A stretch of DNA of 63,001 nucleotides from positions 1 to 63,001 of the forward strand of contig CBFHOG010000011.1 of the NCBI GenBank assembly GCA_965657545.1, in the 5' to 3' direction. This DNA is from UBA7446 sp965657545 (GTDB taxonomy: Bacteria > Bacteroidota > Bacteroidia > Flavobacteriales > Flavobacteriaceae). Below, one piece after another: positions 59,554 through 63,001 of the stretch (position 1 is the stretch's first letter; the number at the start of each line of letters is the position of its first letter). Position numbers and translations under genes: made by a program. Below the pieces are notes generated by a model. The model did not search any database. It was given only the letters and a program-made list of their open reading frames with translations, and had not been told where the DNA came from.

Positions 59554-60099
59554 ATGAAACGCCCTTATTACTACCTCTTGGTTTTACTTTTTATAAGCTG
59601 CACCACAGCTCCAAAACCAGAAAAAAAAACCATTACACATACCGATGAAAAAGCAGTAGAATTATCTGCTAATTTGTCCCACATCTCTTTCCCAATTCAA
59701 GGTATGACCTGCGAAGTTGGATGTGCCGCACGCATTGAAAAGAAAGTGGCTGCATCGAATGGAATAATGTCTTCAAAAGTAGATTTCGAAAGTAAAACTG
59801 CCTATGTCTCTTTTGATCCATCTGAAACCTCCTTTGATGCCATTCGAACTACTATTGAGAATCTAGGTGCTGATTACAAAGTAGGTGAGGCTACGGTTAA
59901 CTCTCCATATAATGATCTCCAAGGAATAAAAAAATGCGAAAAAAATTGCACAAAACCTTGTTGTAAAAACAAAACAACTTGCGATAAGTCATGCGAAAAG
60001 AAGTGCTGTAAAGACGGCACTAAAAAGATGGACAAAAAAGCATGTCCTGCAGATTGTCAAAAAGCATGTTGTACTGCTAAAAAAAAGGAAAAAGCTTAA
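59554..60099 (+). CDS. HMA-domain lipoprotein with metallothionein-like cysteine repeats
   Basis: A 181-residue lipoprotein (signal MKRPYYYLLVLLFISC, lipid on C16). Residues 44-112 form a heavy-metal-associated domain, but the metal site is C53-x3-C57 (GMTCEVGC), one residue longer than the usual CxxC. The tail (128-173) has three copies of C-x3-C-x3-C-C: CEKNCTKPCC, CDKSCEKKCC and CPADCQKACC, with lysines between, resembling metallothioneins. It presumably binds soft metals such as copper, zinc or cadmium at the envelope. No P-type ATPase or regulator is adjacent. It overlaps convergent gldD by four bases. Confidence 0.88.
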   Translation: MKRPYYYLLVLLFISCTTAPKPEKKTITHTDEKAVELSANLSHISFPIQGMTCEVGCAARIEKKVAASNGIMSSKVDFESKTAYVSFDPSETSFDAIRTTIENLGADYKVGEATVNSPYNDLQGIKKCEKNCTKPCCKNKTTCDKSCEKKCCKDGTKKMDKKACPADCQKACCTAKKKEKA

Positions 60100-60638
60100 T
60101 CCCAACGCAAGGTTTCTAAAAGCTTTTGTACATCATTTTTAATATAAGCAATTGCGGGTGCCAAAGAATCATAGTTGGGTTTTGCCTCAAATAGCAATGA
60201 TCCAGTTAGGTAGTGTTTTTTTGTGTCTGTGCCAAAAAAATGCAAGTTTGAGGGAGAGTTACCCACAATTGTAATACATGAGCCCAGTACATTTTGTGTT
60301 TTATTCTCAAAAACACTTTCATCAACTTGAACCGCTTGTTTTCCAAACATTTTTAGACGCTTGTCAAAGTCTATTAATAGCGTGTCTATTGAAAACTTAG
60401 TCAAATCAAAATAAGTGAGATACAATTTCGCATTCAGCGAGGTGTATTCTAAGGTTGTGCCACAGGAGGATAGTAATTTAGGCAGTGCCAACTGGTTGTG
60501 TTCAAATGTATAGGTACAGTTATTTGATATCTGTTTGTATTGTGGAATTGGGTACTTCAGCGCAAGTTGTGCTTTTGGTTTTGGTATAGGTGACTGACAA
60601 CCAAAAATAAAAAATACTAAGATTAGCAAACGTATCAT
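60096..60638 (-). CDS. gldD: Gliding motility lipoprotein GldD
   Basis: A 180-residue lipoprotein (signal MIRLLILVFFIFGC) of the GldD family, recognised from QLALKYPIPQYKQ near the start, CTYTF, and TGSLLFEAKPNYDSLAP, and from its fixed position after gldE. In Flavobacterium johnsoniae gldD is needed for gliding and is part of the T9SS-linked machinery. Its start overlaps the gldE stop by four bases. Confidence 0.92.
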   Translation of the reverse strand: MIRLLILVFFIFGCQSPIPKPKAQLALKYPIPQYKQISNNCTYTFEHNQLALPKLLSSCGTTLEYTSLNAKLYLTYFDLTKFSIDTLLIDFDKRLKMFGKQAVQVDESVFENKTQNVLGSCITIVGNSPSNLHFFGTDTKKHYLTGSLLFEAKPNYDSLAPAIAYIKNDVQKLLETLRWD

Positions 60639-61930
60639 ACGCGCATTTGTACTTTTAATTGCTTAATCCGCTTTCGATCTACAGCTTCAATAGTAAAAAT
60701 TACATTTTTAAACTTCAATGCAGTTCTTTCTTTAGGAAAAGAACCCAATTGTTCCAAAACAAAGCCTGCAATGGTTTCAGATTCACCTTTATTCGCCTCA
60801 AATGCTGCAACATTATCAAGCTTTAAAACGCTGTAAAAATCTTTTAAAGATGTCTTGCCATCAAAAACAAATGTAGTGTCGTTTAATTTGGAATAGCTGA
60901 TGTCGGTTTCATCAAACTCATCGCTAATATCACCTACAATTTGCTCAATGACATCTTCAAGCGATATTACCCCTGAAGTACCTCCATATTCGTCAACCAC
61001 CACAGCCAAATGAATTCGCTTTGATTGAAATTCCTCAAGTAAATCGTCTAATTTTTTGTTTTCGGGGACATAGTATGGCTCACGCAATATATTAAACCAA
61101 TCAAAGTTTTTCTTATCTAAATGAGGTAGTAAATCTTTAACATATAACACCCCTACAACAGTGTCAATGGTTTCACGAAAAACAGGCACACGCGAAAATC
61201 CCTTTGCTACAACTTGCTCAATTACATCACCAAATGCTGTTTTTTCTTCAATTGCAAAAACATCAATGCGCGGACACATTACCTGCTTGGTCTCAGTGTT
61301 TCCGAAAGTTACAATTCCCTTTAAGATTTTTTGTTCGTCTTTGGTTGTTTCAGAATCGTCGGTCATTTCTAGGGCTTGCGACAAGTGATCTACAGAAATA
61401 TTTGACTTTGTTTTTCCCAAACGTTTTTGAAGCACAAATGTCAAATAACTCATGGGGTATGTAAATGCAAAAAAAACATATTGGTCTAATGCATAAATGG
61501 GCAGTGCCATACGCTTGGCAAAACCTTTTGCGTTTTTGTTTGCGTATATTTTTGGTAATATTTCCCCAAATAATAGCACTACGCTGGTAATAACTCCGAT
61601 TTCAAGCAAAAAGCGTAACCAAGGTTGTAGAATAGCCTCAAAAAACAAAGATGTAAGGGATGCGAAAACAAGGACTGTCGCAATATTGATTAGGTTATTG
61701 AGTAATAAAATAATCGCTAAAAGTCGTCTTGGGTTTTTTCGTAAATGAGCAATGATTCGCTCAGATTTATTGGAGGACTTCGTTGCCTGCTTTATATAAG
61801 AGGGTGCTAATGAAAAAAAAGCAACTTCAGAACCAGAAACAAGTGCAGATCCAAGCAAAAGCAATAAAAGTAAGATCACTTTTACTGTTTCAAAGGTTTC
61901 AAACTCGAAGGCTAAATATGGAAGCTCCAA
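60635..61930 (-). CDS. gldE: GldE, CBS-domain membrane protein of the CorC/HlyC type
   Basis: A 431-residue protein with about four transmembrane helices (DUF21 region, about 14-190), a CBS pair (about 205-325, with CPRIDVFAIEE and HLAVVVDEYGGTSGVISLEDV) and a C-terminal transporter-associated domain (about 345-428). GldE supports GldD, and is partly redundant with it, in gliding. The order ssb, gldE, gldD matches F. johnsoniae. It starts 10 bases downstream of ssb. Confidence 0.93.
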   Translation of the reverse strand: MELPYLAFEFETFETVKVILLLLLLLGSALVSGSEVAFFSLAPSYIKQATKSSNKSERIIAHLRKNPRRLLAIILLLNNLINIATVLVFASLTSLFFEAILQPWLRFLLEIGVITSVVLLFGEILPKIYANKNAKGFAKRMALPIYALDQYVFFAFTYPMSYLTFVLQKRLGKTKSNISVDHLSQALEMTDDSETTKDEQKILKGIVTFGNTETKQVMCPRIDVFAIEEKTAFGDVIEQVVAKGFSRVPVFRETIDTVVGVLYVKDLLPHLDKKNFDWFNILREPYYVPENKKLDDLLEEFQSKRIHLAVVVDEYGGTSGVISLEDVIEQIVGDISDEFDETDISYSKLNDTTFVFDGKTSLKDFYSVLKLDNVAAFEANKGESETIAGFVLEQLGSFPKERTALKFKNVIFTIEAVDRKRIKQLKVQMRV

Positions 61931-61940
61931 CGATTAAAAT

Positions 61941-62369
61941 TTAAAAGGGCAGGTCATCATCACTTGCAGGTTGGTTTGCCTGTGAAGGCTGCTGTTGTGC
62001 AGGCTGTGTTGGCGCGGAAGCTGCATCTGTTTGGCGCTGTGTTAAGAAAGTAAAATCATCTACATGAATTTCTGTAGAGTAACGATCTCTGCCATCTTCG
62101 CCTTGCCATTTCCGAGTTTTGATGCGTCCTTCAACGTAAACACGATCTCCCTTTTTAAGGTATTTTTCACATATTTCGGCAGCCTTATTACGCACTACTA
62201 CGTTATGCCATTCAGTATTGGTTACCTTTTCGCCTGTCTGTTTGCTGGTGTAGGTTTCGTTAGTTGCAATAGGGAACCTTCCTAGACAATTTCCTCCATC
62301 AAAGTAAGTAACCTTAACGTTGTCTCCTAGGTGCCCTATCAACATCACTTTGTTTAGTGTTCCGCTCAT
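61941..62369 (-). CDS. ssb: Single-stranded DNA-binding protein
   Basis: A 142-residue SSB: OB-fold (about 1-108, MSGTLNKVMLIGHLGDNVKV; TEWHNVVVRNKAAEICEKYLKKGDRVYVEGRI), a Gln/Pro/Ala-rich linker and the acidic tip SDDDLPF that recruits repair and replication proteins. The promoter at 62384 lies in the 24-base gap after mutY, so ssb opens the gldE-gldD operon. Confidence 0.97.
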   Translation of the reverse strand: MSGTLNKVMLIGHLGDNVKVTYFDGGNCLGRFPIATNETYTSKQTGEKVTNTEWHNVVVRNKAAEICEKYLKKGDRVYVEGRIKTRKWQGEDGRDRYSTEIHVDDFTFLTQRQTDAASAPTQPAQQQPSQANQPASDDDLPF

Positions 62370-62383
62370 AATAGATTTTAAAT

Positions 62384-62391
62384 CAAATGTA
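62384..62391 (-). promoter_or_regulatory. -7 element (TACATTTG) for ssb-gldE-gldD
   Basis: Exact TAnnTTTG match on the minus strand, 14 bases before the ssb ATG, just after the mutY stop. Confidence 0.55.
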
Positions 62392-62393
62392 CA

Positions 62394-63001
62394 TTATCGA
62401 TTGAACTTCTGCAAAAAACGTTCTATTAGACGTGGAACACCAAAATTCTGCACCTCACTCCACGGAATTGGAAGCTTCTTTTTAACATCTTCCAAAATCC
62501 AAAAGTGTGTATGTAATGTTTGATGTGTTAATTTATGAGTCATCACTTCGTCTTCAAATCTTGTCCATTTTGCTGCAACTGCCCAAGTGGGCAGATTGGG
62601 ATGGGATTTTAATTTTTTCTCAGTCAACATAGAATCTGCCTCAATTAGCGTAAACTCATACAAACCATGCCAAATATCTTTACCCTCTCTTCTAATAAGC
62701 AAGGTATTTTGATGACTGTCAAAAGGAATCAAATAATGAAAAAAACGATTTTTTACCGCTTTGGATTTAATTTTTTGGGGACGAATAGCAATGGTATTAT
62801 TGGCTCGTGATTGACAGTTATTCTCAAGTGGGCAATCTGTGCAATGCGGTTGTTTTGGAGTGCAGTGCAACGCTCCAAATTCCATAATAGCTTGATTGTA
62901 AACGCTTGGTTTTTCCACATCAATTAAGGACTGTGCCAATTCCTGGAAATATCGAATTCCTTTGGGTTGATTAATTGGTATTTCAACATCAAAATAGCGT
63001 G
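62394..63001 (-). CDS. mutY: A/G-specific adenine glycosylase MutY, C-terminal part (cut by window edge)
   Basis: The minus-strand frame is open to the window edge, giving about 200 residues of the C-terminal half. It has the [4Fe-4S] cluster signature C-x6-C-x2-C-x5-C (CTPKQPHCTDCPLENNC) after VYNQAIMEFGALHC, then a NUDIX-like domain that recognises 8-oxoguanine (LLIRREGKDIWHGLYEF; LTHQTLHTHFW). It removes adenine mispaired with 8-oxoG. The true start is outside the window; an internal TTG at 62939 is not the start. It precedes ssb as in other Flavobacteriia. Confidence 0.95.
   Translation of the reverse strand, partial: RYFDVEIPINQPKGIRYFQELAQSLIDVEKPSVYNQAIMEFGALHCTPKQPHCTDCPLENNCQSRANNTIAIRPQKIKSKAVKNRFFHYLIPFDSHQNTLLIRREGKDIWHGLYEFTLIEADSMLTEKKLKSHPNLPTWAVAAKWTRFEDEVMTHKLTHQTLHTHFWILEDVKKKLPIPWSEVQNFGVPRLIERFLQKFNR

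Noticed and set aside
1..63001. CRISPR arrays, insertion sequences, integrases, tRNA genes and attachment sites
   Set aside because: No evenly spaced direct repeats, transposase motifs, tRNA-like cloverleaf ends or flanking duplications were seen by eye on either strand; a tRNAscan and repeat search would settle this.

Overview
The window looks like chromosomal DNA of a low-GC member of the Flavobacteriaceae (Bacteroidota), probably marine. The indicators are gldD and gldE next to ssb and mutY, type IX secretion (T9SS) C-terminal sorting domains on three exported proteins, SusC/SusD proteins, a mevalonate pathway, DUF3098/DUF3127/DUF4271/DUF4296/DUF4301 genes, and many promoters of the Bacteroidota type TAnnTTTG with no Shine-Dalgarno sequences. 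No tRNA, rRNA, insertion sequence, prophage or CRISPR array was seen. No gene-free stretch exceeds about 220 bases.

Layout. 1-2.3 kb (minus): end of an isoprenoid block (mvaD, a GHMP kinase, a cut-off UbiA prenyltransferase). 2.4-2.8 kb: a small unknown membrane protein. 2.9-23.6 kb: a complete alpha-glucan (starch/glycogen/maltodextrin) utilisation locus built as two divergent arms. The minus arm is lacI, MFS sugar transporter, pgmB, GH65 phosphorylase, two GH13 enzymes and a GH97 alpha-glucosidase. The plus arm is susC, susD, a SusE-like lipoprotein, a T9SS-secreted GH13 amylase and an uncharacterised T9SS-secreted protein. Inferred flow: surface amylase and SusDE capture and cut polymer, SusC imports oligosaccharides, periplasmic GH13/GH97 enzymes trim them, the MFS protein imports maltose, and GH65 plus PgmB yield glucose and glucose-6-phosphate.

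23.6-46.6 kb is mainly housekeeping: nfu/mrp, an alkyltransferase-like gene, trmB, a PhoR/PhoB-type two-component pair, a LuxE-like gene, tyrS, pyrC, a dolichol-phosphate-mannose-synthase-type glycosyltransferase, hemD, an Lrp regulator, a Zn-protease, SemiSWEET, leuS, a T9SS surface protein, ftsX-DUF3098-uppP-truB-tag, aat, an SSB-tailed DUF3127 protein, an orphan histidine kinase, a HIT protein and greA.

46.6-52.5 kb (minus) is the most interesting region: a probable vitamin B1 acquisition locus. It holds a TonB-dependent receptor behind a clear TPP riboswitch, a DUF4301 protein with nucleotidyltransferase-like motifs, a free-standing NadR-type kinase, a PnuC/PnuT-type transporter, a YkoF-like thiamine-binding protein and, at the head, a phosphopantetheinyl transferase.

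52.5-63 kb: ahcY, ribosomal proteins L27 and L21 (L21 with a long C-terminal extension), an active/inactive M16 peptidase pair, a DMT transporter, a lipoprotein combining a heavy-metal-associated domain with three metallothionein-like cysteine repeats, and the conserved mutY-ssb-gldE-gldD block. Counts, residue numbers and spacings were made by hand.
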